A stretch of DNA of 54,429 nt from Bacteroidales bacterium (GTDB lineage Bacteria > Bacteroidota > Bacteroidia > Bacteroidales > UBA932). The stretch lies in NCBI GenBank assembly GCA_029010575.1, contig JAQXKS010000063.1, positions 1-54,429 of the forward strand, in the 5' to 3' direction. Made by a program: the position numbers and the translations under genes. The notes under the pieces are model-generated. The model was not told the DNA's origin and did no database searches. It worked only from the letters and a program-made list of their open reading frames with translations. Positions 25,526 through 34,159 of the stretch are shown piece after piece (position 1 is the stretch's first letter; the number at the start of each line of letters is the position of its first letter).

Positions 25526-26371
25526 ATGATGATTGTAGCAAAGAGTCTTTCCGAATTTGATTCGGCACGTAGAGCATTGGAGGGAGCGATTGTCGGATTC
25601 GTCCCCACAATGGGTGCACTCCATCAGGGACATGCATCTCTTATTGTAAAAGCTGTCAGAGAGTGCGATGCAGTGGTGATTTCTGATTTTGTAAATCCCA
25701 CACAATTCAATAATAAAAATGATTTCAACACATATCCGAGAACCCTTGATGATGACTGCGCATTAGTGGAACCTTTGGGAGTGAATATCCTTTTCGCGCC
25801 CCGTGTTGTTGATATTTACCCTGAAGGATCAGGTCTGGACAGTAAGGTATTCGATTTGGGTGGTCTTGACATGTATGGTGAAGGCCCTCGACGTCCGGGT
25901 CATTTCAATGGAATGGCTCAGGTAGTAACAAGGCTTTTCGATATTGTAAGGCCTGACAGAGCCTATTTTGGAGAGAAGGATTATCAGCAGCTTGCTATCA
26001 TTGAGTATTTTACCAAAAATCTCGGATACCCGATTGAAATAGTACGCTGTCCCATAGCAAGGGCTGAAAACGGACTTGCGCTCAGCTCCCGAAACAAGCT
26101 CCTTTCAAAAGAGGCTTTTGAAGCTGCTCCCCACATTTACAACACTATCTCTAAAGTTCACGGGATGAAAGGTGTTATCTCCGTAAGTGATGCGATTGAG
26201 AAGATTGTCTCAATGATTGATTCCAATCCACTCTTTAAGACCGAGTATGTAGAAATAGTCGATGCCGCCACTTTGAGGCCTGTTGAAACGTGGAATGAGG
26301 CTCTCTCTCTCAGACTCAGCTGTGCAGTTTACGCGGGACCGGTAAGACTTATTGACAATATTGCAGTTTAA
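25526..26371 (+). CDS. panC: Pantothenate synthetase
   Basis: PanC joins pantoate and beta-alanine using ATP, in the cytoplasm. The product has 281 residues from the ATG at 25526 (a second ATG follows at once). Family motifs are GFVPTMGALHQGHASL (ATP-binding HxGH-like), SDFVNPTQF, YFGEKDYQQLAII and AENGLALSSRN. A longer frame from 25448 would include the promoter and is rejected. panD follows after 18 bases, so both arms of pantothenate synthesis are encoded together. Confidence 0.95.
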   Translation: MMIVAKSLSEFDSARRALEGAIVGFVPTMGALHQGHASLIVKAVRECDAVVISDFVNPTQFNNKNDFNTYPRTLDDDCALVEPLGVNILFAPRVVDIYPEGSGLDSKVFDLGGLDMYGEGPRRPGHFNGMAQVVTRLFDIVRPDRAYFGEKDYQQLAIIEYFTKNLGYPIEIVRCPIARAENGLALSSRNKLLSKEAFEAAPHIYNTISKVHGMKGVISVSDAIEKIVSMIDSNPLFKTEYVEIVDAATLRPVETWNEALSLRLSCAVYAGPVRLIDNIAV

Positions 26372-26389
26372 TAACTATATATTCAAGGT

Positions 26390-26740
26390 ATGTTTATAGA
26401 AGTTTTAAAATCCAAGATTCACAGAGTAACCGTTACAAAGGCGAATCTTGACTACATTGGCAGTATTACCATCGATTCAGCTCTTATGGAGGCTGCCGGA
26501 TTATATGAAGGGGAGAAGGTATCTGTAGTCAATGTTACAAATGGAAACAGGGTTGAGACCTATGCTATTGCCGGTCAGGCAGGTAAAGGACAGATTGAAC
26601 TCAATGGCGCTGCAGCCCATCTCTTCTCTGAAGGGGATATTGTGATAATCATGTCGTATGCAATTATGGAACCCTCAGAGGTAGCTTCCCACAAGCCTTC
26701 TGTGGTTTTCCCTGATACAGCAACCAATAAACTTCTCTGA
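26390..26740 (+). CDS. panD: Aspartate 1-decarboxylase
   Basis: The 116-residue proenzyme makes beta-alanine for PanC. It cleaves itself between G24 and S25 (YIGSITID) to form the pyruvoyl cofactor. K9 (LKSKIHR) and Y58-type residues of the family region [12 protein letters not shown] are present. The length is normal. Confidence 0.96.
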   Translation: MFIEVLKSKIHRVTVTKANLDYIGSITIDSALMEAAGLYEGEKVSVVNVTNGNRVETYAIAGQAGKGQIELNGAAAHLFSEGDIVIIMSYAIMEPSEVASHKPSVVFPDTATNKLL

Positions 26741-26745
26741 ATCTG

Positions 26746-27753
26746 ATGAAGTTCAAGAAGATATTACAATGGGCAATACTGCTTGTGATAGCGGCAGTAT
26801 TGCTCTTTTTCGCATTTAAGGGGGTGAAGTGGGAAGACTTTGTTGACGGAATACGAGGTTGCAACTTCTTATGGATTATTCTCTCCATGGTGGTCTCTGT
26901 CGCTGTTTTCTGGCTCAGGGGTTTGCGTTGGCGTCTGTCAATGCTTCCTCTGGATGAGAGCATTACTCCGATGGAGTCGTACAATGGGGTGATGTTTGCC
27001 TATCTTTTCAATTTTGTCTTTCCACGAGCCGGAGAGCTGGCCCGTTGTGGAGTGATTGCCGCTACAGGAAAGGCCTCTTTCCAGTCGGTGCTTGGCAGTG
27101 TGGTCCTTGAGAGGAGCTGGGATATGCTTTGCTATATTCTGATTCTGCTCTCAGTGCTTGTCTGTGGGGAGAGTGCTTTGAGGAATTTTATAAACAATGA
27201 GGTCTTTGAGCCTGCTTCAGCAGCTCTCTCTTTCAATGTTTTATGGATAGTTGCAGCGATACTGGTACTGGGTGTTGCTGCCTTGGTTCTTATATTGAAG
27301 TACAGAAACTATCTGCGCAGGTTCAAGGTGGCAGGCAAAATACTGGATATCATAGAGGGTGCTCTCAAGGGGTTTGTCATGGGGTTCAAGATGAAGCACA
27401 AATGGAGCTTTTTCCTTTATACCCTCCTTATCTGGCTGGGTTACTGGATGATGAGCTACTCTACAATTCTGGCTTTTCCTCAGGTTGGCGATCTTGGTGC
27501 ATCTGATGCCCTCTTCTTGATGGTAGTGGGTTCTTTGGGCTGGATAGTACCTGTTCAGGGTGGAATCGGAGCATATCATTTTATCCTTTCGCTAGCACTT
27601 TCGACCATTTATGGTATTCCTCAGACTTCAGGAGTGATTTTTGCTACTATTTCACATGAGTCGCAGGCTTTGACGATGTTGCTCTTCGGGGCGATTTCGT
27701 TAGTGGCTGTAAGTCTCTCACCTTCATACAAGAAAATCAAAATGAAAATATAA
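26746..27753 (+). CDS. YbhN/UPF0104-family integral membrane protein
   Basis: The 335-residue protein has about eight transmembrane helices, from WAILLVIAAVLLFFAF to AISLVAVSLS. It belongs to the family of flippase-like proteins related to the membrane part of lysylphosphatidylglycerol synthase. Motifs include FWLRGLRWR, FNFVFPRAGELARCGVIA and VPVQGGIGAYH. Its substrate is unknown; lipid transport is the usual suggestion. It starts five bases after panD, and the next gene starts five bases after its stop. Confidence 0.85.
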   Translation: MKFKKILQWAILLVIAAVLLFFAFKGVKWEDFVDGIRGCNFLWIILSMVVSVAVFWLRGLRWRLSMLPLDESITPMESYNGVMFAYLFNFVFPRAGELARCGVIAATGKASFQSVLGSVVLERSWDMLCYILILLSVLVCGESALRNFINNEVFEPASAALSFNVLWIVAAILVLGVAALVLILKYRNYLRRFKVAGKILDIIEGALKGFVMGFKMKHKWSFFLYTLLIWLGYWMMSYSTILAFPQVGDLGASDALFLMVVGSLGWIVPVQGGIGAYHFILSLALSTIYGIPQTSGVIFATISHESQALTMLLFGAISLVAVSLSPSYKKIKMKI

Positions 27754-27758
27754 ATATT

Positions 27759-28415
27759 ATGAGAAAGATGATACGATACTTTGCCGCTTTGGTGCTGGTC
27801 GCGATTCTTGCACTTCCTGAGGCTAATGCCAAAAGGGTCATTGATTCAGAGTACTATCCGTGCCACGAGATGTATATCCAATATGGTACCCCATCTGTGC
27901 TTGAGCTGGCCACGACTCTTACCAAGGGATTCAAATCCGTAAATGCTGGAGTGACAGGTAACTTTGGCAACTATAAATTCTCAGGGATTCCTGCTATAGG
28001 ATATAACTACTCATTCAGTGAGAAGGTCTCAGGAGGTATATATGCTGGATTCGGGTATACCAGTGCCGATCTTTTCCTTCTGTCAGACAAGAGCGGTCCT
28101 TTCAAGAATCCTGTCAAAATGTGCAGAGTGAAAGTCATGAGCTACACTGCGCAGCTGATGGGGCAGTTCGTCTACTGGACACAAGGCGCATTGGAGTGTT
28201 CTGGAGCGGTCTATTTGGGTGTAAGCTATATGGATGAAGAACTCTCAGATGTAAATAGTTCACTCTCTGAAAGTCCTAAGATAAATGACCGTGCTGAAGT
28301 CTCCTACCACTTGACCGCTATCAAAGTGAGGTACGGTGAAACTATAGGTGTATTTGCGGAACTGGGTTTCGGATTCAGAGGTCTAGTCAACGTTGGTCTT
28401 TCAATAAAGATATAG
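27759..28415 (+). CDS. Small predicted outer-membrane beta-barrel protein
   Basis: The 218-residue protein has a signal peptide (about 1-24, ending ANA|K). The mature part alternates polar and hydrophobic residues with many Gly, Tyr and Phe (SVNAGVTGNFGNYKFSG, GIYAGFGYTSADLF) and ends in a strand GLVNVGLSIKI, so an eight-stranded barrel is plausible. I do not recognise a family. It is last in the panC-panD-ybhN string, and its 3' end overlaps the convergent kinase gene by 29 bases. Confidence 0.7.
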   Translation: MRKMIRYFAALVLVAILALPEANAKRVIDSEYYPCHEMYIQYGTPSVLELATTLTKGFKSVNAGVTGNFGNYKFSGIPAIGYNYSFSEKVSGGIYAGFGYTSADLFLLSDKSGPFKNPVKMCRVKVMSYTAQLMGQFVYWTQGALECSGAVYLGVSYMDEELSDVNSSLSESPKINDRAEVSYHLTAIKVRYGETIGVFAELGFGFRGLVNVGLSIKI

Positions 28416-29007
28416 TCTGGTCTATCTGTCTGACAACATCTTCGAAATCTGCCGGATTATCTTCAAATTTACAGATGTCGGCATCGATTACGAGGACTCT
28501 TCCACCATAATCTTCTATCCACTCTTCATAGAGTTCGTGAAGTCCCTGCAGATAGTCGATGCGCATGCTGTTTTCATATTCACGTCCCCGCTTTTGTATT
28601 TGTGCTACAAGGGTGGGGACTGTAGTTTTCAGGTAGATGGTCAGGTCCGGATACTTGATGAGATTCTGCATCTGATCGAAAAGGTCAGAATATGTCTCGA
28701 AATCGCGGGTATTCATATTGCCCTGACGGAAAAGGTTGGGAGCAAAAATTTTAGCATCTTCGTAGATGGTCCTATCCTGAATGATATCCTTTCCTGAACT
28801 TTGAAAACTGAGAATGTCTTTGAGTCTCTCTTTCAAGAAATAGACCTGAAGATTGAATGACCATCTGTTCATATCATAGTAGAAATCGGAGAGATATGGA
28901 TTGAAGTCTACCGATTCATAATGAGGTTCCCATCCGTAGTGTCTGGCAAGAAGGCGGGTAAGGGTGGTCTTGCCGCTTCCTATGTTTCCTGCTATGGCTA
29001 TGTGCAT
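28387..29007 (-). CDS. Deoxynucleoside kinase (deoxyadenosine/deoxyguanosine type)
   Basis: The 206-residue kinase salvages deoxynucleosides by 5'-phosphorylation. P-loop GNIGSGKT is at residues 7-14. The dNK-family segments HYESVDFNPYLSDFYYDMNRWSF and IIQDRTIYEDAKIFA (substrate and catalytic DR) follow, with KRGREYE as part of the lid. Which deoxynucleoside is preferred cannot be read from sequence. It stands divergent to yifB. Confidence 0.88.
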   Translation of the reverse strand: MHIAIAGNIGSGKTTLTRLLARHYGWEPHYESVDFNPYLSDFYYDMNRWSFNLQVYFLKERLKDILSFQSSGKDIIQDRTIYEDAKIFAPNLFRQGNMNTRDFETYSDLFDQMQNLIKYPDLTIYLKTTVPTLVAQIQKRGREYENSMRIDYLQGLHELYEEWIEDYGGRVLVIDADICKFEDNPADFEDVVRQIDQTISLLKDQR

Positions 29008-29116
29008 CTGTTGTTCTTTTAGCTAATTTCCCGCGAAGATAGATATTTTATCCTTTTCTGATAGGATTAATTTTACAGTTTAGGACAAATAGAACGCACC
29101 ACGTCACATACAGTGC

Positions 29117-29124
29117 TATCTTTG
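29117..29124 (+). promoter_or_regulatory. -7 element directly before yifB
   Basis: TATCTTTG matches TAnnTTTG and ends only four bases before the yifB ATG at 29129. No clear TTTG is seen 19-21 bases upstream. If used, transcription would start at or next to the start codon. Confidence 0.45.
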
Positions 29125-29128
29125 CTGT

Positions 29129-30652
29129 ATGAATTATGATACTACGATTTGCAGGGTTTATAGTGCAGCCTGTGTAGGGCTGGAGGTTGTGAAGATTACT
29201 GTGGAGGTGTCGGTGGCGCCAGGTATCGGTATACATATGGTAGGACTGCCGGATGTGGCAGTAAAAGAGTCTTTGCTCAGGGTAAGTACCGCTCTTCTCA
29301 AATGCGGTTACAGAATTCCCGGAAGAAAAATAGTAATTAATCTCGCCCCGGCCGGGTTGAGAAAGGAGGGGGCCAGGTTTGATGCTGCCATTGCAGCTGC
29401 TATTCTAATGGCGTCAGGTCAGGTCGCGTTCCCGGATTCTGACAGATTCCTGATTTTAGGAGAGCTGGCGCTGGACGGATCATTCAGGGATATAACCGCT
29501 GCTCTGCCTATTGCTGTAAAAGCGGCAGGTGACGGGTTTACTCATCTAATTTGCCCTCCTGCCAGTGTGGCAGAGGCCTCATGTGTGGAAGGGATCAATG
29601 TGATAGGGGTGTCGACTCTGGAACATATGGTAAATGTCATGAGGGGAGAACCGATTCAGAGATATTCGATTCCGCTGTCGAGGAATATAAAAGAGGAAAA
29701 GTACACAACGAATTTTTCTCAAATTAGAGGGCAGACTTTTGCCAAGCGAGGAATGGAGATAGCTGCAGCGGGTGGACACAATATTCTTTTGGTAGGCCCT
29801 CCAGGCTCAGGAAAGAGTATGCTGGCCGGAGCTCTTCCTTCGATTCTACCGCCAATGAGCCGTGAAGAGGCGCTTGAAACCAGTAAGATTTACTCTGTAG
29901 CGGGATTGAGTGACCCTTCTGAAGGTCTGATGACAAGACGTCCCTTCAGGGCTCCACACCAAAGTCTCTCAACTGCTGCTATGGTAGGTGGCGGCGTATC
30001 GGCGATGCCGGGGGAGATCTCCTTGGCACACAATGGCGTTCTCTATCTGGATGAACTTCCACAGTTCCAAACATCGTTACTTGACCTTCTGCGCCAGCCT
30101 ATGGAAGAGTGCAGGGTCAGCATAGCCAGAGTAAAGTACAGGGTGGTATATCCGGCCTCTTTTATGTTGGTGGCATCTATGAATCCTTGTCCTTGCGGAT
30201 ATGCAGGAAGTGATGATTTAAGGTGTAGTTGCACCCCGGGAATGATTGCCAGGTACCAATCGCGGATCTCAGGCCCTTTTATGGACAGAATGGACTTGAG
30301 TATTATGGTGAAAAGGGTTGAAAGCAGCCTGCTGGTGGATGGGGAACATAGCGAACCGAGTGAGGCTGTCAGGGAACGAGTGACCATGGCAAGGGAGGTA
30401 CAGGCAAGAAGATTTCGCGGCAGTGGAATCTATACCAATTCGAGAATGAGTTCCACAATGTGCGAAGAGATCTGTGTTCCGGATTCGCAAGGGAAGGATT
30501 TTCTTAAAAGACTTATAGACAGGTATTCTCTTTCGGCCAGAGGCTACCAGCGTATTTTGAGAGTCTCCAGAACGATCGCAGATCTGGAGGGGGCGGAGCA
30601 GATAGGCAGTGCTCATATTGCCGAAGCAGCCCAGTTCAGATTCAGATTCTGA
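29129..30652 (+). CDS. YifB/ComM-family AAA+ ATPase (Mg-chelatase-like)
   Basis: The 507-residue protein has an N-terminal Lon-protease-like fold domain (CRVYSAACVGLEVVKITVEVSV; PGIGIHMVGLPDVAVKESLLRV). The AAA+ domain has Walker A VGPPGSGKS (about 225-233), Walker B LYLDELPQF and NPCPCGY. Cysteines in NPCPCGYAGSDDLRCSC are conserved in the family. ComM relatives act as hexameric branch-migration helicases in natural transformation. The start at 29129 is forced, as no later Met precedes the conserved region. Confidence 0.92.
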   Translation: MNYDTTICRVYSAACVGLEVVKITVEVSVAPGIGIHMVGLPDVAVKESLLRVSTALLKCGYRIPGRKIVINLAPAGLRKEGARFDAAIAAAILMASGQVAFPDSDRFLILGELALDGSFRDITAALPIAVKAAGDGFTHLICPPASVAEASCVEGINVIGVSTLEHMVNVMRGEPIQRYSIPLSRNIKEEKYTTNFSQIRGQTFAKRGMEIAAAGGHNILLVGPPGSGKSMLAGALPSILPPMSREEALETSKIYSVAGLSDPSEGLMTRRPFRAPHQSLSTAAMVGGGVSAMPGEISLAHNGVLYLDELPQFQTSLLDLLRQPMEECRVSIARVKYRVVYPASFMLVASMNPCPCGYAGSDDLRCSCTPGMIARYQSRISGPFMDRMDLSIMVKRVESSLLVDGEHSEPSEAVRERVTMAREVQARRFRGSGIYTNSRMSSTMCEEICVPDSQGKDFLKRLIDRYSLSARGYQRILRVSRTIADLEGAEQIGSAHIAEAAQFRFRF

Positions 30653-30662
30653 AAAAATGTCT

Positions 30663-30670
30663 TATCTTTG
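30663..30670 (+). promoter_or_regulatory. -7 element upstream of the unknown gene at 30697
   Basis: TATCTTTG matches TAnnTTTG and ends 26 bases before the ATG. A -33 TTTG is not evident at the usual distance, so confidence is limited. Confidence 0.4.
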
Positions 30671-30696
30671 AATCTTATATTTTTTGAGAATTCAAG

Positions 30697-31239
30697 ATGA
30701 GCGATTACGAAAACAGATTAAAACGTGAATTTCACAATTATCTTGTTCAGAAAGGTGTTGTGGATGAACGCTTACAGAGTACAGTTGATATTGAAGAGAG
30801 GTGGCATACTGTTGCAACTTCATATATTCCTGACGGTATAAAGGAGTTCCAAAATTATCCGGAGGCTTCGTTGGGGTGGATGATGTACACGGGGATGGCA
30901 CTTGCACATTTGTGGGATGAAGATTGGAAGCTTTACAGCTCGATAGCTGAGCCCTATCTCTATCTCAAGTCAAAAAGGGGATACGACAGAATGGATGAGT
31001 ATATAAGGGAGGAGGTTCTTCACCTGCAGGCTGACGATTATGTTAATGTTGAAGAGCTTGTAGGGGATTGCGCCTCTTTTGTCTACTCTTTCTTGAGGCA
31101 TCAAGGAATAGAACCAGGAACTGTCGCGGCATTCAATGCTTATGTCGATTCGCTTCATCAGATGTACATAATGGGCGCCGCCATCGAGTTCAAGAGATTA
31201 GGTTATTCTATGCAGAAAGTGGATTCTATATATTCTTAG
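30697..31239 (+). CDS. Conserved protein of unknown function
   Basis: The 180-residue soluble protein has no signal peptide or transmembrane segment. It appears largely helical, with notable segments RWHTVATSYIPDGIKEFQNYPEASLGWMMYTGMALAHLWDEDW and YIREEVLHLQADD. The HLWDEDW and REEVLHL parts contain His and acidic residues that could bind metal, but no known site is recognised. It resembles proteins seen across Bacteroidales without an assigned role. It sits between yifB and the tsaE operon and has its own candidate promoter. Confidence 0.65.
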   Translation: MSDYENRLKREFHNYLVQKGVVDERLQSTVDIEERWHTVATSYIPDGIKEFQNYPEASLGWMMYTGMALAHLWDEDWKLYSSIAEPYLYLKSKRGYDRMDEYIREEVLHLQADDYVNVEELVGDCASFVYSFLRHQGIEPGTVAAFNAYVDSLHQMYIMGAAIEFKRLGYSMQKVDSIYS

Positions 31240-31247
31240 AGAGGCTT

Positions 31248-31281
31248 TTTGTGGTTTTGTAGAAGTTTTTTCTTAATTTTG
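31248..31281 (+). promoter_or_regulatory. Promoter of the tsaE-selenium-NAD operon
   Basis: TTTG (31248-31251) and TAATTTTG (31274-31281) are 22 bases apart and fit -33/-7; the tsaE ATG is 17 bases further. No other clear promoter is seen before 35719, so this may serve the whole run. Confidence 0.5.
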
Positions 31282-31298
31282 GTCTTCATTTTATTGAT

Positions 31299-31712
31299 AT
31301 GGACAGGCTTGTAATAGATGATCTTTCGAGTATTGATCAGGTGGCAAAGAAGTTCCTTGATGCCACCGAGGGTGTCAGACTCTTTGCTTTTAACGGGCAG
31401 ATGGGGGCCGGTAAGACTACTTTCATCTGTGCTCTGTGTCGTGTCCTTGGTGTCGATGATGAAGTTTCCAGCCCTACATTTACTATTGTAAATGAGTATG
31501 TTGCCAGTGATGGGAGAGAAATTTGCCACTTCGATTTCTACCGTATCGAATCTTTGGCAGAGGCCATGGATATCGGTCTGGAAGAGTATCTCTATTCCGA
31601 TAAAATCTGTTTTATGGAGTGGTCGGAGAATGTGGAGCAGCTTCTCCCTCCGGAAACACTTAAGGTGGATATTACTATCACTGCTGATGGCGTGAGAGAG
31701 CTTTCGTTCTGA
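31299..31712 (+). CDS. tsaE: tRNA threonylcarbamoyladenosine synthesis ATPase TsaE
   Basis: The 137-residue P-loop protein works with TsaD and TsaB to make t6A37 in ANN-reading tRNAs. Walker A GQMGAGKTT is near residues 33-41. SSPTFTIVNEY and HFDFYRIES are the family's conserved segments, and WSENVEQLLP is the usual C-terminal motif. A partner in the same pathway, tsaC, is at 46677-47252. The selU gene follows after eight bases. Confidence 0.94.
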   Translation: MDRLVIDDLSSIDQVAKKFLDATEGVRLFAFNGQMGAGKTTFICALCRVLGVDDEVSSPTFTIVNEYVASDGREICHFDFYRIESLAEAMDIGLEEYLYSDKICFMEWSENVEQLLPPETLKVDITITADGVRELSF

Positions 31713-31720
31713 TTTTAGTT

Positions 31721-32755
31721 ATGGCATCAAGAGTTACTATAGAGGAGTTCATGGCTTTGAGGAGGATGGGAATTCCCGTTATTGATGTCCGTTCTCCCGG
31801 AGAATATGGAAAGGCATCTGTTCCTGGGGCGGTCTCCATTCCGTTGTTTAATGATGAAGAACGGGCCATGGTAGGTACTGTCTATACCAAGAAGGGCAGT
31901 GTGAAGGCAGTTCAGCTTGGTTTGGAATATGTGGGACCGAAGCTTGCTGCTTATACGCAGAGGGCTTTGGATCTGAGGTCGGATGAACTGCTGGTCTATT
32001 GCTGGAGGGGTGGTAACAGGAGTGCCTCTATGGGGTGGCTTTTCGAGACGGTGGGGTTGAAGTCTATTATTCTGGAGGGGGGGTACAAGGCTTATAGAAA
32101 TTATCTGCTAGATGGGTTCAGAAGGAGTTTCAGACTGATTGTCATCGGGGGAAGAACGGGTTCAGGTAAGAGTGATATTCTGAGGGCGCTCTCTTCGGCA
32201 GGGGAACAGGTGATTGACCTTGAGGCTATAGCTTCTCATAAAGGGTCTGCTTTCGGCGCGATAGGAGAACCGGAACAGCCCTCAACAGAGTATTTTGAAA
32301 ATATGTTGTTTGATGTTCTTTCACAGTTTGATGACACTAAACCCATCTGGATCGAGGATGAGAGCCTCAATATCGGTAAGGTGGTAATTCCGCGCGAATT
32401 CTTTTCCACGATGTCTCTCTCTCCGATGGTACTTGTCCAGGCGTCTGATGATGAAAGACTCGACAGGATAATGAGGGATTATTCATATGCCGATCCTCAG
32501 GTTATCGTGTCATGTATCCGCAAGATTGAAAAGCGAATGGGAAGCCAAAGGTGCTCTCAGGCATGCAGAATGTCTATGGAGGGAGATTTGAGGTCAGCAG
32601 CAGCTCTGTGTCTGAAGTACTATGACAAGTTATATGATAATGGAATATCCAAGGCTGAGGCGGATGAGAGGATTGCAGGAAATTATTACCATAAATCCAG
32701 CGAAAAAGTTGACATTGATTATTTGATAAGTTTGAAAAACAAAATAGTGCGATGA
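31721..32755 (+). CDS. selU: tRNA 2-selenouridine synthase
   Basis: The 344-residue enzyme replaces sulfur in mnm5s2U34 with selenium from selenophosphate. The N-terminal rhodanese domain (about 1-125) carries catalytic C94 in LVYCWRGGNRS. The C-terminal P-loop domain has GGRTGSGKS at 143-151, and DLEAIASHKGSAFG is characteristic. The selenium donor enzyme SelD is encoded two genes downstream. The stop overlaps the next start (ATGA). Confidence 0.95.
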   Translation: MASRVTIEEFMALRRMGIPVIDVRSPGEYGKASVPGAVSIPLFNDEERAMVGTVYTKKGSVKAVQLGLEYVGPKLAAYTQRALDLRSDELLVYCWRGGNRSASMGWLFETVGLKSIILEGGYKAYRNYLLDGFRRSFRLIVIGGRTGSGKSDILRALSSAGEQVIDLEAIASHKGSAFGAIGEPEQPSTEYFENMLFDVLSQFDDTKPIWIEDESLNIGKVVIPREFFSTMSLSPMVLVQASDDERLDRIMRDYSYADPQVIVSCIRKIEKRMGSQRCSQACRMSMEGDLRSAAALCLKYYDKLYDNGISKAEADERIAGNYYHKSSEKVDIDYLISLKNKIVR

Positions 32756-33096
32756 ATGCAAGTAAAATTACTGTTGTAATCAACAGATTCGGAATGGGAG
32801 ATGCTCCGGAAGAACTCTCTTTGACTCTGGTCAAGAATTATCTTTCCCTTATGGCTCAAGAAGAGATGTTGCCATCTTATATATGCCTGTATGCCAATGG
32901 TGTAAAACTGACTCTGGAGGGATCGCCTGTTATCGGTGAGCTTAAGGCTCTGGAAGATAAGGGTACCAAAATCATGATTTGCAAGACATGTCTCAATTAT
33001 TTCAATGCTGTGGACAAGACTCTTGTAGGGACTGTTGCTACAATGGTGGATATTGTCGGTGCACAGACCAACTGTGACAAGGTTATTAATATATGA
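32752..33096 (+). CDS. yedF: YedF-like DsrE-fold selenium metabolism protein
   Basis: The 114-residue protein matches the C-terminal DsrE-like domain of YedF-type proteins linked to selenium use: NRFGMGDAPEELSLTLVKNYLSL, ICLYANGVKLTLEGSPVIGELKALEDKGTKIMICKTCLNYFNAVD. Two cysteines (ICKTCLNYF) could carry sulfur or selenium. The usual N-terminal TusA/SirA domain is missing. Overlap with selU and proximity to selD support a role in selenium delivery; its exact reaction is not established. Confidence 0.8.
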   Translation: MNASKITVVINRFGMGDAPEELSLTLVKNYLSLMAQEEMLPSYICLYANGVKLTLEGSPVIGELKALEDKGTKIMICKTCLNYFNAVDKTLVGTVATMVDIVGAQTNCDKVINI

Positions 33097-33113
33097 TATA
33101 AAACCTTCTGGCT

Positions 33114-34157
33114 ATGAATGAAGAGGTTATAAGGCTTACCCAGTTCAGCCCCGGAGCCGGATGCGGATGCAAGATCGCACCTGCAGAATTAGAAAAGATT
33201 CTCAAGGGCAGCCGTTCCGCACTGGAATTCCCGAATTTGCTGGTAGGTAACGATTCTAAGGATGATGCTGCTGTTTACGATATTGGTGGTGGAGTCTCCA
33301 TTGTAAGCACCACAGATTTTTTTACACCTATTGTGGATGATCCTTTCAATTTCGGCCGTATCTCTGCGACAAATGCCATCAGCGACATATATGCCATGGG
33401 GGGTACTCCTCTGATGGCTATAGGTATTCTTGGATGGCCGCTGGACAAACTCCCTGCTTCAGTTGCTTCAGTAGTAATTTCAGGTGCGCGCTCGGTGTGT
33501 GACGATGCCGGAATTCCTCTTGCAGGAGGTCACAGTATTAATATCTCGGATCCCATCTTTGGTCTGGCAGTGACCGGAACTGTGAGCACAGACCACGTGA
33601 AGAAGAACAATTGTGCCAGAAAGGGAGATATTCTCTGTCTTACTAAAGAGATAGGAATAGGCCTTGTGGCATCCGCTGAAAAGTTCGGTCTGGTCAGGGA
33701 GAAAGACAGAGTCAGGGCTCTGGAACTTATGACACGTCTGAACCGTCCCGGGTCTCTTCTTTCAAAGTTCGACCAGGTCCATTCCATGACAGATGTTACC
33801 GGATTCGCTTTGGCAGGACATACACTTGAAATGGCACAGGGAAGTTCTCTGAAGGCTGTGATAAGGTATAAGGATATACCTAAGATTGAGGGTGTAGATT
33901 ACTATATAGAGAACGAGTGCATGCCAGGTGGCACATTCAGGAATTTTAACAGTTATGGTGCTTTGTGCGACATGGATCCATCATATAAAGCACTTCTGTG
34001 TGATCCTCAGACTTCAGGAGGTCTGCTCTTGAGCGTCGACCCCTTGGCTGTGGAGACTATTGCAGATGTCGTGCATGGAGTTGGGCACGATTTTTACATA
34101 ATAGGCACTATAGAGGAATTGGTTGAGGGAGATGACAAATTTTTGAAAGTTATCTAA
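33114..34157 (+). CDS. selD: Selenide, water dikinase (selenophosphate synthetase)
   Basis: The 347-residue enzyme makes selenophosphate from selenide and ATP. The active-site C17 and K20 lie in SPGAGCGCKI; cysteine, not selenocysteine, is encoded. AIR-synthase-like domains follow with TTDFFTPIVDDPFNFGRISATNAISDIYAMGG and GGHSI. The only selenium-using enzyme seen in the window is SelU, so Se is probably used at least for selenouridine in tRNA. No selA or selB is present here. Confidence 0.96.
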   Translation: MNEEVIRLTQFSPGAGCGCKIAPAELEKILKGSRSALEFPNLLVGNDSKDDAAVYDIGGGVSIVSTTDFFTPIVDDPFNFGRISATNAISDIYAMGGTPLMAIGILGWPLDKLPASVASVVISGARSVCDDAGIPLAGGHSINISDPIFGLAVTGTVSTDHVKKNNCARKGDILCLTKEIGIGLVASAEKFGLVREKDRVRALELMTRLNRPGSLLSKFDQVHSMTDVTGFALAGHTLEMAQGSSLKAVIRYKDIPKIEGVDYYIENECMPGGTFRNFNSYGALCDMDPSYKALLCDPQTSGGLLLSVDPLAVETIADVVHGVGHDFYIIGTIEELVEGDDKFLKVI

Positions 34158-34159
34158 TT

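Noticed and set aside
33114-34157. Selenocysteine in SelD through an in-frame TGA
   Set aside because: The active site position is encoded as Cys (GCGCK) and the frame has no internal TGA; no Sec insertion gene is visible either.
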